NCBI GenBank assembly: GCA_905235615.1
Contig: CAJOMB010000036.1
Coordinates: forward strand, 1 to 11,871
Length of the DNA: 11,871 bases
Direction: 5' to 3'
DNA from: an uncultured Bacteroidales bacterium
GTDB lineage: Bacteria > Bacteroidota > Bacteroidia > Bacteroidales > UBA932
Shown in pieces: positions 1 to 7,016 of the stretch (the stretch's first letter is position 1; every line of letters starts with the position of its first letter). The notes under the pieces are model-generated. The model worked only from the letters and a program-made list of their open reading frames with translations, made no database searches and was not told the DNA's origin. Made by a program: the position numbers and the translations under genes.

Positions 1-989
1 CTTGGCTTCGAGGGCCTTTTTCACCTCATGCATCTTGTCCAGCACGGCATTGTGCTCTTCCTCGCTCTTGTAGATGGGAACCATCACCACCTGGATGGGA
101 GCCAGGGCCGGAGGAAGCACCAGGCCGTTGTCGTCTCCATGGGACATGATGAGGGCGCCCATCAGACGGGTGCTCACACCCCAGGAAGTGGCCCACACAT
201 AGTCCTGCTTGCCTTCGTTGTTGGTGAACTGCACGTCGAAGCTCTTGGCGAAGTTCTGGCCCAGGAAGTGGGAGGTGCCGGCCTGCAGGGCCTTTCCGTC
301 CTGCATGAGGGCCTCGATGGTCATGGTGTCCAAGGCGCCGGCGAAACGCTCTCCGGGGCTCTTGTGGCCCACCACCACGGGAAGGGCCATCACCTCGCGG
401 GCGAAGCGGGCATATACGTTCACCATCTGCTCCTTGCGGGCTTCGGCCTCCTGGGCGGTGGCGTGGGCGGTATGGCCCTCCTGCCACAGGAATTCCGCCG
501 TCCTCAGGAACAGGCGGGTGCGCATCTCCCAGCGGACCACGTTGCACCACTGGTTGCACAGGATGGGAAGGTCTCTCCAGGAGTGGACCCAGTTCTTGTA
601 AGTGTTCCAGATAATGGTTTCGGAGGTGGGACGCACGATGAGCTCTTCTTCCAGCTTGGCGTCCGGGTCCACCACGATACCGTTGCCGTCCGGGGCGTTC
701 ATCAGGCGGTGGTGGGTGACTACGGCGCATTCCTTGGCAAAGCCGGCCACATGCTCGGCCTCACGGCTGAAAAAGCTCTTGGGGATGAACAGGGGGAAAT
801 AGGCGTTTTTTACACCGGTTTCCTTGAACATGCCGTCCAGCTCTGCATTTTTTCCCAGATGGCATAGCCATAGGGTTTGATGACCATGCACCCGCGCACG
901 GCGCTTTGTTCTGCCAAATCGGCCTTGACCACCAGATCGTTATACCACTGAGAGTAGTTTTCTTCCCGCTTGGTTACCTCTTTTGCCAT
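1..989 (-). CDS. proS: prolyl-tRNA synthetase, frameshifted near codon 50 and cut at its 3' end by the window edge
   Basis: Class II aminoacyl-tRNA synthetase that charges tRNA-Pro with proline in the cytoplasm. Starting at the ATG at 989, the first frame reads MAKEVTKREENYSQWYND, then VRGCMVIKPYGYAIWEKMQ, and stops at 810 after 59 residues. The next reading frame picks up at about 841 (LDGMFKETGVKNAYFPLF) and stays open to base 1. It shows RPTSETIIWNTYKNW, the motif-2 region RWEMRTRLFLRTAEF, QAGTSHFLGQNFAKSFDVQF, and the motif-3 region GALIMSHGDDNGLVLPP. This matches the short ProS type found in Bacteroides (about 490 residues, from memory), of which about 331 codons lie here. The family spacing MQxxLD suggests four bases are missing at the break. 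An internal ATG at 831 could start a truncated product lacking about 53 residues. The gene is divergent from the lipoprotein operon. Product identity is very secure; whether the break is real is not known. Confidence 0.93.
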
Positions 990-1095
990 AATCTATTTGC
1001 TTTTTATTGTTTTTGTGCTTAATATTGCTGCCGCAAAAAGGAATTGCAGGTACAGAAATTGCAATACCCTTCGGATAAGCCGGCATTTTCCGGCA

Positions 1096-1103
1096 CAAAG
1101 ATA
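1096..1103 (-). promoter_or_regulatory. candidate proS promoter, -7 box
   Basis: On the minus strand these bases read TATCTTTG, a full match to the Bacteroidetes -7 consensus TAnnTTTG, followed by TG. It would give a leader of about 100 bases before the proS ATG at 989. I see no TTG at the usual 19-21 base distance upstream, so only half of the promoter is supported. Confidence 0.5.
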
Positions 1104-1121
1104 CTTATTTTTATTGGATAA

Positions 1122-1127
1122 AGGAGG
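1122..1127 (+). promoter_or_regulatory. strong Shine-Dalgarno site before the lipoprotein gene
   Basis: AGGAGG (within AAAGGAGGTAAAG) lies 8 bases before the ATG at 1136, the ideal distance. It fixes the start of the lipoprotein gene. It stands out because the other starts in this window are preceded by A-rich sequence, as is usual in Bacteroidetes, where Shine-Dalgarno pairing is rarely used. Confidence 0.7.
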
Positions 1128-1135
1128 TAAAGACT

Positions 1136-2203
1136 ATGAAAAAGACATTCCTGGCATACGCCGCCCTGCTGCTTGCCACCCTTTCATGCTCTACCACGAG
1201 CCGGCTTCAGACACAGGCCTTCGATGACGGAATCTACACTTCTCCGGCCGTGAAGGTGGCCCAGGCCCAGACTCCCGCTCCCACCAGTGAAGAACTGGAC
1301 AACCTGCTCGCAGACAGCAAATCGTCACAGGCCTATATCCTCAGCGCCGGAGACACCATTGTGGTTCCGGCCGGCAAAAAGCTCAAATTTTCCAATTCAG
1401 ATACCATCATCACCGTCTGGGATACGCCTTCCTGGGCCTGGGATTACTCCTGGGCTTATCGGCCCTGGTATATGGCTCCCTGGGATCCTTTTTACGATCC
1501 CTGGTACTATGACAGATGGTATTACCGGTCCTGGGCGTATGGCCCCTGGCCTTATGACCCCTGGTACTGGAGTCCGTTCGATTATGGCTACTACGGCTAT
1601 TACAGTCCCTGGTACCGTTATCGCTACTATGATGCCTGGTACTGGAACCGTTATTTCTATCCCGGTCCCTATGTGTACTGGGGTGCAGGCCCCGTCGTGC
1701 ACCGCAGCCAGGCCGCCCGCCTGGGCCACCGGGAGGGTAACTTCAGCGCCCGTGGCGCCGCATCCCGCAGCACCATGTCCCGTACCCGCGGAGGCAGCGC
1801 TTCCCGCGCCGCGTCTTCCCGCGCCGTCACTTCGGGCGGTTCCGTGACCCGTTCGGCCGGTAGCACCCGTTCTTCCGGCGTCACCCGCAGTTCTTCCGTG
1901 CCCCGTGCCTCTTCCGTGAGAAGTTCCGGTGCCGTGCGATCCACTTCCGGAAGCTCCACGCGGTCTTCCGGTGGTACTTACCGTTCTTCCGGCAGCAACT
2001 CCGTCCGTTCCTCGGGTGGTTCCTACCGTTCTACCGGCACCAATGTGCGTTCCTCTTCGGGCGCTTCCAGTTATCGATCCTCCTCCTCCTCTTCCAGCCG
2101 CTCCTCCGGCGGTTATTCCGGCGGTGGTTCTGTCCGCTCCTCGGGCGGTGGCTATTCCGGTGGCGGCGGTTCTTCCCGTTCTTCCGGCGGCGGTCGCCGA
2201 TAA
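1136..2203 (+). CDS. putative lipoprotein with an aromatic-rich segment and a Ser/Arg/Gly-rich tail
   Basis: 355 residues with no recognised catalytic domain. Residues 1-18 (MKKTFLAYAALLLATLSC) look like a lipoprotein signal with Cys18 as the lipidated residue. The lipobox is not canonical (T-L-S-C), though Bacteroidetes tolerate such variants. Residues about 19-94 are an ordinary soluble stretch. Residues 95-182 are extraordinarily aromatic: about half are Trp, Tyr or Phe, in units such as DPWYYDRWYYRSW and SPWYRYRYYDAWYW. Residues about 203-355 are low-complexity Ser, Arg and Gly in RSSG-like units, giving a strongly basic, probably disordered tail. The start is fixed by a strong Shine-Dalgarno site. 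The next gene, a FadL-like barrel, begins 19 bases after the stop, so the two are likely co-transcribed. Probably anchored in the outer membrane. Function is unknown; a surface, scaffold or barrel-partner role is inference. Confidence 0.85.
   Translation: MKKTFLAYAALLLATLSCSTTSRLQTQAFDDGIYTSPAVKVAQAQTPAPTSEELDNLLADSKSSQAYILSAGDTIVVPAGKKLKFSNSDTIITVWDTPSWAWDYSWAYRPWYMAPWDPFYDPWYYDRWYYRSWAYGPWPYDPWYWSPFDYGYYGYYSPWYRYRYYDAWYWNRYFYPGPYVYWGAGPVVHRSQAARLGHREGNFSARGAASRSTMSRTRGGSASRAASSRAVTSGGSVTRSAGSTRSSGVTRSSSVPRASSVRSSGAVRSTSGSSTRSSGGTYRSSGSNSVRSSGGSYRSTGTNVRSSSGASSYRSSSSSSSRSSGGYSGGGSVRSSGGGYSGGGGSSRSSGGGRR
1742..2203 (+). repeat. low-complexity coding repeat (RSSG-like units)
   Basis: The 3' third of the lipoprotein gene consists of degenerate short units such as CGTTCTTCCGGC, encoding Arg-Ser-Ser-Gly with interspersed Tyr, Thr and Val. 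A run at about 2077-2106 is nearly all Ser codons (TCC/TCT/AGC). Such sequence is prone to slippage and length change between strains. It is a protein-level repeat, not a CRISPR array: the units are 12-24 bases, imperfect and without spacers. Confidence 0.7.
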
Positions 2204-2222
2204 GTTTTAAACTCTGAACAAG

Positions 2223-3902
2223 ATGAAAAAGATCATATCCTTTGCTTTGGGCCTGACGCTTGCGATAGGCGCAGGGGCTCAAACCTGGCAGGACGCCCTG
2301 CTCTTTTCCGAGAACAACTACATGGGCACCGCCCGTGGAGTGGGAATGGGCAATGCCCTTACCGCCATCGGCGGAGACCCGGGTTCCCTGGTGTTCAATC
2401 CGGCGGGATCGGCCGTGTCCGGCTATTCCCAGTTTGTCATCACCCCCGGTGTCACCTTCTCCTTCGCCGGTTCCCAGGCTTCCCCCGCCATGGATTCTCC
2501 GCTCATGGGAGACCGCGTCAACTCCACGTACGCACGCTTCAAGCTGCCCAACGTCGGTTTCATCCTCAATTTTGACACGGGCCGCCGCAGCGGACTCAAG
2601 CGCCACTCTTTCGGTGTGGTGTTTCATTCCACCAACAACTATACGGGCCGCTTCAATGCCGCCGGTGTAAACGATGACAATTCCTATGCGGCTTCCCTGG
2701 CCTCATCGGCCGACGGATTCTCTTCCTCGGTGCTGGGAAGCGAAGACTGGTTCTACAGCGGGGACCCTTCCCGGATGCCCTTCTGGGTGGACATGACAGG
2801 CTACCGTGCCGGCATGTTCAATTCTGTGGAAGGCCGTGACGGCGCCTATGTAGCCGTGACGGAAATCGTGGACGGCGCAGGCAACTTCCAGTTGGCCGCT
2901 CCCATATACCAGCGTTACGGTCAGCAGTCCTACGGCGGCAAACATGACGCCGTCATCAACTATGCCTTCAACTTCAGCGACAAGTTCTATATCGGAGCCA
3001 ACCTGGGCATCACCACGCTCAACTACTCCCTTTCCGAGTACTGGTCGGAAGTCCCGGAGAATGTGGAGGATTTCCCCGCCATCCGGTATTCTGACGGTAC
3101 GTCGTCCCGTTTTGAGTCCCTTCGGATGAACCGGGCCTACCGCCTGAGCGGAAGCGGCGTGTACTTCAAGCTGGGTGCGCTGTGGCGCCCTGTAACCGGC
3201 CTTCGCCTGGCAGCCGCCGTCCAGACGCCCACCATGCTCAACATGACGGAACGCTATGGCTACAGCGCAGAGGTGAAGATGGACGGCCGCTACTCCGGAC
3301 GCGCTTCCAGCGCGGAAGATGAGTGGATTTACGCTCTCCGTACCCCCTGGGTTTTTAACTTTGGCGCCGCTTACACCATCGGCAATGTGGGCTTGGTCAG
3401 CGTGGACTATGAACTCTCCAATTTCTCGAGTGCCCGTTTTCGCAGCCGCGGCAACGGGGGATATTCGGAGGGCTCCTTCTCGGATGTGAACCTGGACATC
3501 CGCGACATCCTGGGCGTAAGCCATCAGCTGCGCGTGGGTGCAGAGGTCAAAGTGACGCCGGAACTGTCCCTGCGGGCCGGTTACAACCTCATTACCGGAG
3601 CCCGGCGCAACAACCTGGACAACAACTTCAATCCCATTCCCCTGAGCACGCAGGACCGTCTGAACCAGCTCAAGCACAGCGCCTCCGTGGGTGTGGGCTA
3701 TTCCTTCGGCCATCTTTATATAGATGCCGCCGTGCGGGCCCACTTCGTCCCCAATGAGTATGTGATTCCTTATAATTACTATACCACTCCGGCCGGTTCC
3801 GCCTTCTACAACAAGCAGGTGGATACCAATGTGCTCACGCCCGAGGTTCTCATCAAGACCACGCTGGTAGATGCTTTGGTAAGCCTTGGCTGGCGGTTCT
3901 AA
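2223..3902 (+). CDS. FadL/OMPP1-family outer-membrane beta-barrel protein
   Basis: 559 residues. Residues 1-19 form a Sec signal peptide (MKKIISFALGLTLAIGAGA) with likely cleavage before Gln20. The N-terminal segment RGVGMGNALTAIGGD followed by FNPAG (residues 59-62 are NPAG) is the hallmark of the OMPP1/FadL/TodX family, whose plug domain and 14-strand barrel carry hydrophobic compounds across the outer membrane. The body alternates polar and aromatic residues as expected of strands (for example FYIGANLGITTLNYSLSEYW and LSLRAGYNLITGARR). It ends in LVSLGWRF, with the C-terminal aromatic residue used for barrel assembly. Length fits the Bacteroidetes members, which are often called hemin receptor or transport proteins. 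It follows the lipoprotein gene by 19 bases. Family assignment is secure; the substrate is unknown. Confidence 0.88.
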   Translation: MKKIISFALGLTLAIGAGAQTWQDALLFSENNYMGTARGVGMGNALTAIGGDPGSLVFNPAGSAVSGYSQFVITPGVTFSFAGSQASPAMDSPLMGDRVNSTYARFKLPNVGFILNFDTGRRSGLKRHSFGVVFHSTNNYTGRFNAAGVNDDNSYAASLASSADGFSSSVLGSEDWFYSGDPSRMPFWVDMTGYRAGMFNSVEGRDGAYVAVTEIVDGAGNFQLAAPIYQRYGQQSYGGKHDAVINYAFNFSDKFYIGANLGITTLNYSLSEYWSEVPENVEDFPAIRYSDGTSSRFESLRMNRAYRLSGSGVYFKLGALWRPVTGLRLAAAVQTPTMLNMTERYGYSAEVKMDGRYSGRASSAEDEWIYALRTPWVFNFGAAYTIGNVGLVSVDYELSNFSSARFRSRGNGGYSEGSFSDVNLDIRDILGVSHQLRVGAEVKVTPELSLRAGYNLITGARRNNLDNNFNPIPLSTQDRLNQLKHSASVGVGYSFGHLYIDAAVRAHFVPNEYVIPYNYYTTPAGSAFYNKQVDTNVLTPEVLIKTTLVDALVSLGWRF

Positions 3903-3963
3903 GCTTCATTTCCTGCCATTTTGTCAGCAAACGCAGGCTGGCACGAAGTTCGATATTTATTTG

Positions 3964-3990
3964 GCGTCGTCCGTTTGGGCGGCGCTTTAT
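3964..3990 (+). terminator. candidate intrinsic terminator after the outer-membrane operon
   Basis: GCGTCGTCC (3964-3972) can pair over nine positions, two of them G-U, with GGGCGGCGC (3977-3985) around a GTTT loop. It is followed by TTTATTGTT. The U-tract is weak, so termination may be partial, and the hairpin could instead lie in the dnaK leader. Confidence 0.5.
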
Positions 3991-4017
3991 TGTTGAACAA
4001 ATTAAAAACTGAATATT

Positions 4018-5901
4018 ATGGGAAAAATTATCGGTATTGACCTGGGAACTACCAATTCCTGCGTCGCAGTGATGGAAGGCAATCAGCCTACCGTCATCAT
4101 CAACAACGAGGGGCAGCGTACTACCCCTTCCGTGGTAGCCTTCACCGACGGCGGAGAGCGCAAAATCGGCTCGCCGGCCAAGCGTCAGGCTATCACCAAC
4201 CCCAACAACACCGTGTTCTCCATCAAGCGTTTCATGGGTGAGACCTATGATCAGGTGAACACCGAGGTGAGCCGCGTCCCCTACAAGGTGGTCCGCGGAG
4301 AGAACAACACCCCCCGCGTGGACATCAGCGGCAAGCTCTATACGCCTCAGGAGATATCGGCCATGATTCTTCAGAAGATGAAGAAGACGGCCGAGGAATA
4401 CCTCCGCCAGGAAGTGACGGAAGCCGTTATCACCGTGCCCGCCTACTTCTCCGACTCCCAGCGTCAGGCCACCAAGGAGGCCGGCCGCATCGCGGGTCTG
4501 GACGTGAAGCGTATCATTAACGAGCCCACCGCTGCCGCTTTGGCATACGGCCTTGACAAGAAAGAAAAGGACATGAAGGTGGCCGTGTATGACCTGGGTG
4601 GCGGTACTTTCGATATCTCCATCCTCCAGCTGGGCGACGGCGTGTTCGAGGTGCTCTCCACCAACGGTGACACCCATCTGGGCGGTGACGACTTCGACCA
4701 GGTTATCATCGACTGGCTGGCCTCCGAGTTCGCCTCCGAGAACGGCGGAATAGACCTCAAGAAGGACCCGATGGCCCTGCAGCGTCTGAAAGAGGCTGCC
4801 GAAAAGGCCAAGATCGAGCTCTCCAACCAGACTTCCACGGAGATCAACCTGCCGTACATCATGCCGGTGGACGGTGTGCCCAAGCACTTGGCGAAGACCC
4901 TCACCCGTTCCAAGTTCGAGCAGCTTTCGGATGCCCTGTTCCAGCGCAGCATCGCCCCTTGCCGCCAGGCTCTGGCCGATGCCCATCTGAATCCCTCCGA
5001 CATTGACGAGGTGCTGCTGGTCGGCGGTTCCACCCGTATCCCTTACGTGCAGGAGCTGGTGAAGAACTTCTTCGGCAAGGAGCCCAACAAGAGCGTGAAC
5101 CCCGACGAGGTGGTTGCCATCGGCGCCTCCATCCAGGGCGGTGTGCTCGCAGGTGACGTGAAGGACGTGCTTCTTTTAGATGTTACTCCGCTGAGCCTGG
5201 GTATCGAAACCCTCGGCGGCGTCATGACCAAGCTTATCGAGTCCAACACCACCATCCCGGCCAAGAAGAGCCAGATCTTCTCCACCGCGGCCGACAACCA
5301 GCCCGGCGTAGAGATCCGCGTCCTGCAGGGCGAGCGCCCCATGGCCAAGGACAACAAGCAGATCGGCATCTTCCACTTGGACGGCATCGCCCCTGCACCC
5401 CGCGGCGTGCCTCAGATTGAGGTGACCTTCGATATCGATGCCAATGGCATCCTCAATGTGAGCGCCGTGGACAAGGCTACCGGCAAGGAGCAGCACATCC
5501 GCATCGAGGCCTCTTCCGGCCTGTCCGACGCCGAAATCCAGCGCATGCGGGACGAGGCCAAGGCCAACGAGGCAGCCGACCAGGCAGAGAAGGAGCGCAT
5601 TGACAAGATCAACAATGCCGATGCCCTCACCTTCCAGGCCGAGAAGTTCCTGAAAGAGAACGGCGACAAGGTGCCCGCCGACGTCAAGAGCGAGGTGGAA
5701 TCGAACTGCAACGCCCTCAAGGAAGCCGTCAAGGCCCAGAACCTCTCTGACATTGACAAGTACACCGAGGCGCTGAACAAGGCCTTCGAGAAGATGTACC
5801 AGGCCGGTCAGCAGGCCGGCGGCCCTCAGGCAGGTCCCCAGGGACCGTTCCAGGGCGGTCCTCAACCCGGACCGCAGGACCAGGGTCCTGACGAGCAATA
5901 A
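4018..5901 (+). CDS. dnaK: molecular chaperone DnaK (Hsp70)
   Basis: 627 residues. ATP-driven cytoplasmic chaperone that binds exposed hydrophobic segments with DnaJ and GrpE. The nucleotide-binding domain starts GKIIGIDLGTTNSCVAV (phosphate-1 loop), with VPAYFSDSQRQATKEAG and IINEPTAAALAYG in the middle, the phosphate-2 loop VYDLGGGTFDIS at about 190-201, and LVGGSTRIPYVQ. The interdomain linker VLLLDVTPLSLGIETLGG lies at about 384-401. The substrate-binding domain follows, including PRGVPQIEVTFDIDANGILNVSA, then the helical lid. The segment present in Gram-negative DnaK near residues 80-100 is retained. The last 35 residues are Gly/Pro/Gln-rich and end GPDEQ, lacking the acidic C-terminal motif usual in bacterial DnaK. 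A-rich sequence precedes the ATG. dnaJ and grpE are not adjacent. Confidence 0.98.
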   Translation: MGKIIGIDLGTTNSCVAVMEGNQPTVIINNEGQRTTPSVVAFTDGGERKIGSPAKRQAITNPNNTVFSIKRFMGETYDQVNTEVSRVPYKVVRGENNTPRVDISGKLYTPQEISAMILQKMKKTAEEYLRQEVTEAVITVPAYFSDSQRQATKEAGRIAGLDVKRIINEPTAAALAYGLDKKEKDMKVAVYDLGGGTFDISILQLGDGVFEVLSTNGDTHLGGDDFDQVIIDWLASEFASENGGIDLKKDPMALQRLKEAAEKAKIELSNQTSTEINLPYIMPVDGVPKHLAKTLTRSKFEQLSDALFQRSIAPCRQALADAHLNPSDIDEVLLVGGSTRIPYVQELVKNFFGKEPNKSVNPDEVVAIGASIQGGVLAGDVKDVLLLDVTPLSLGIETLGGVMTKLIESNTTIPAKKSQIFSTAADNQPGVEIRVLQGERPMAKDNKQIGIFHLDGIAPAPRGVPQIEVTFDIDANGILNVSAVDKATGKEQHIRIEASSGLSDAEIQRMRDEAKANEAADQAEKERIDKINNADALTFQAEKFLKENGDKVPADVKSEVESNCNALKEAVKAQNLSDIDKYTEALNKAFEKMYQAGQQAGGPQAGPQGPFQGGPQPGPQDQGPDEQ

Positions 5902-5919
5902 GTTTTTAGAAAAAATGAT

Positions 5920-5927
5920 TATCTTTG
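5920..5927 (+). promoter_or_regulatory. promoter -7 box for the aldolase gene
   Basis: TATCTTTG, a full match to the Bacteroidetes -7 consensus, lies in the 62-base gap between dnaK and the aldolase gene. Transcription from here would start at about 5933. That favours the ATG at 5964 (leader about 30 bases) over the upstream in-frame TTG at 5943. I see no clear -33 TTG. Confidence 0.6.
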
Positions 5928-5963
5928 TAAATCGAAAAACAATTGATCAATTTAGATAAAACT

Positions 5964-6965
5964 ATGGTTTCTTACAAAGAATTGGGTCTTGTGAACACCC
6001 GTGAGATGTTCGAGAAGGCCGTTGCCGGCGGTTACGCCATCCCCGCTTTCAATTTCAACAACATGGAGCAGCTCCAGGCCATCATCCAGGCCAGCGCCGA
6101 GACCAAGAGCCCGGTGATTCTCCAGGTTTCCAAGGGCGCCCGTAACTACGCCAACCAGACCCTCCTCCGCTACATGGCCGAGGGTGCTGTAGAGTATGCC
6201 AAGGAACTGGGTTGGGAGCATCCCCAGATTGTCCTCCACCTGGACCACGGCGACAGCTTCGAACTGTGCAAGAGCTGCGTGGACATGGGCTTCAGCTCCG
6301 TGATGATTGACGCCTCCTCCCTCCCTTACGAGGAGAACATCGCCCTCACCAAGAAAGTGGTGGAGTATGCTCACCAGTACGACGTGACCGTCGAGGCCGA
6401 GCTGGGTGTCCTGGCCGGTGTGGAAGATGAGGTTCAGGCCGAAGAGTCCCACTACACCAAGCCCGAGGAAGTCATCGACTTCGCCACCCGTACCGGTTGC
6501 GACTCCCTCGCCATCTCCATCGGCACTTCCCACGGTGCTTACAAGTTCACCCCCGAACAGTGCACCCGTGACCCCAAGACCGGTCGTCTGGTTCCCCCGC
6601 CGCTGGCCTTCGACGTGCTCCACGAGATTGAGAAGAAGCTCCCCGGCTTCCCCATCGTTCTCCACGGCTCCAGCTCCGTTCCTCAGGAGTATGTTGACAT
6701 CATCAACGCCAATGGCGGCAAACTGCCCGATGCAGTGGGCATCCCCGAGGAGCAGCTCCGCGAGGCCTCCAAGAGCGCTGTGTGCAAGATCAACATCGAC
6801 TCCGACAGCCGTCTGGCCATGACCGCCGCCGTCCGCAAAGTCTTCAACGACAAGCCCGGCGAGTTCGACCCCCGCAAGTACCTGGGTCCCGCCCGTGACG
6901 AGATGAAGAAGCTCTACATGCACAAGATTGTGAATGTGCTGGGCTCCAACGGCAAGGCTGAGTAA
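5964..6965 (+). CDS. fba: class II fructose-bisphosphate aldolase
   Basis: 333 residues from the chosen ATG. Zinc-dependent aldolase of glycolysis and gluconeogenesis, interconverting fructose 1,6-bisphosphate with glyceraldehyde 3-phosphate and dihydroxyacetone phosphate in the cytoplasm. Visible family signatures are YAIPAFNFNNMEQLQAI near the N terminus, the metal/catalytic motif LHLDHGDS (H92, D94, H95), VEAELGVLAGVEDE (around E144-E146), IGTSHGAYK (H190), IVLHGSSSVP (H234) and KINIDSDSRLA (about 275-285), which closes the phosphate site. The start MVSYKELGLVNTREMFEKA matches the family and sits downstream of a -7 box; seven extra codons from a TTG at 5943 look spurious. The gene ends at a bidirectional terminator facing the convergent steroid-type operon. 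Confidence 0.96.
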   Translation: MVSYKELGLVNTREMFEKAVAGGYAIPAFNFNNMEQLQAIIQASAETKSPVILQVSKGARNYANQTLLRYMAEGAVEYAKELGWEHPQIVLHLDHGDSFELCKSCVDMGFSSVMIDASSLPYEENIALTKKVVEYAHQYDVTVEAELGVLAGVEDEVQAEESHYTKPEEVIDFATRTGCDSLAISIGTSHGAYKFTPEQCTRDPKTGRLVPPPLAFDVLHEIEKKLPGFPIVLHGSSSVPQEYVDIINANGGKLPDAVGIPEEQLREASKSAVCKINIDSDSRLAMTAAVRKVFNDKPGEFDPRKYLGPARDEMKKLYMHKIVNVLGSNGKAE

Positions 6966-6979
6966 ACAAGGCCATAAGC

Positions 6980-7016
6980 AAAAAAATCCGACTCTCTTTC
7001 GAGGGCCGGTTTTTTT
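6980..7016. terminator. bidirectional intrinsic terminator between convergent genes
   Basis: A run of seven A's (6981-6986 plus flank), then CCGACTCTC (6988-6996), loop TTTC, GAGGGCCGG (7001-7009), then seven T's (7010-7016). The stem has one A-C mismatch and one G-U pair. The A and T runs on either side let it work for the aldolase gene (plus) and for the dehydrogenase gene ending at 7015 (minus), whose stop codon overlaps the T run. Confidence 0.8.

Noticed and set aside
28..867. Plus-strand reading frame of 279 codons over proS
   Set aside because: Antisense shadow: the minus strand gives clear ProS motifs through the same stretch.
970..1227. Plus-strand 85-codon frame across the divergent intergenic region
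   Set aside because: Overlaps the lipoprotein start in another frame, includes the reverse of the proS start, and has no ribosome site or recognisable protein.
1800..2203. Short repeats in the lipoprotein tail as a CRISPR array or noncoding repeat
   Set aside because: Units are imperfect, in frame, without regular spacers, and encode a continuous Ser/Arg/Gly tail.
2703..3743. Minus-strand reading frame of 346 codons inside the FadL-like gene
   Set aside because: Shadow frame with no domain; the plus strand has a signal peptide, family motifs and a barrel end.
3951..3963. dnaK promoter at the TATTTATTTG stretch
   Set aside because: It does not fit TAnnTTTG and has no TTG at the right distance, so I do not call it.
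5943..5963. TTG start for the aldolase seven codons upstream
   Set aside because: The extra residues INLDKT are not family-like and the TTG is very close to the predicted transcription start; ATG 5964 fits the family.
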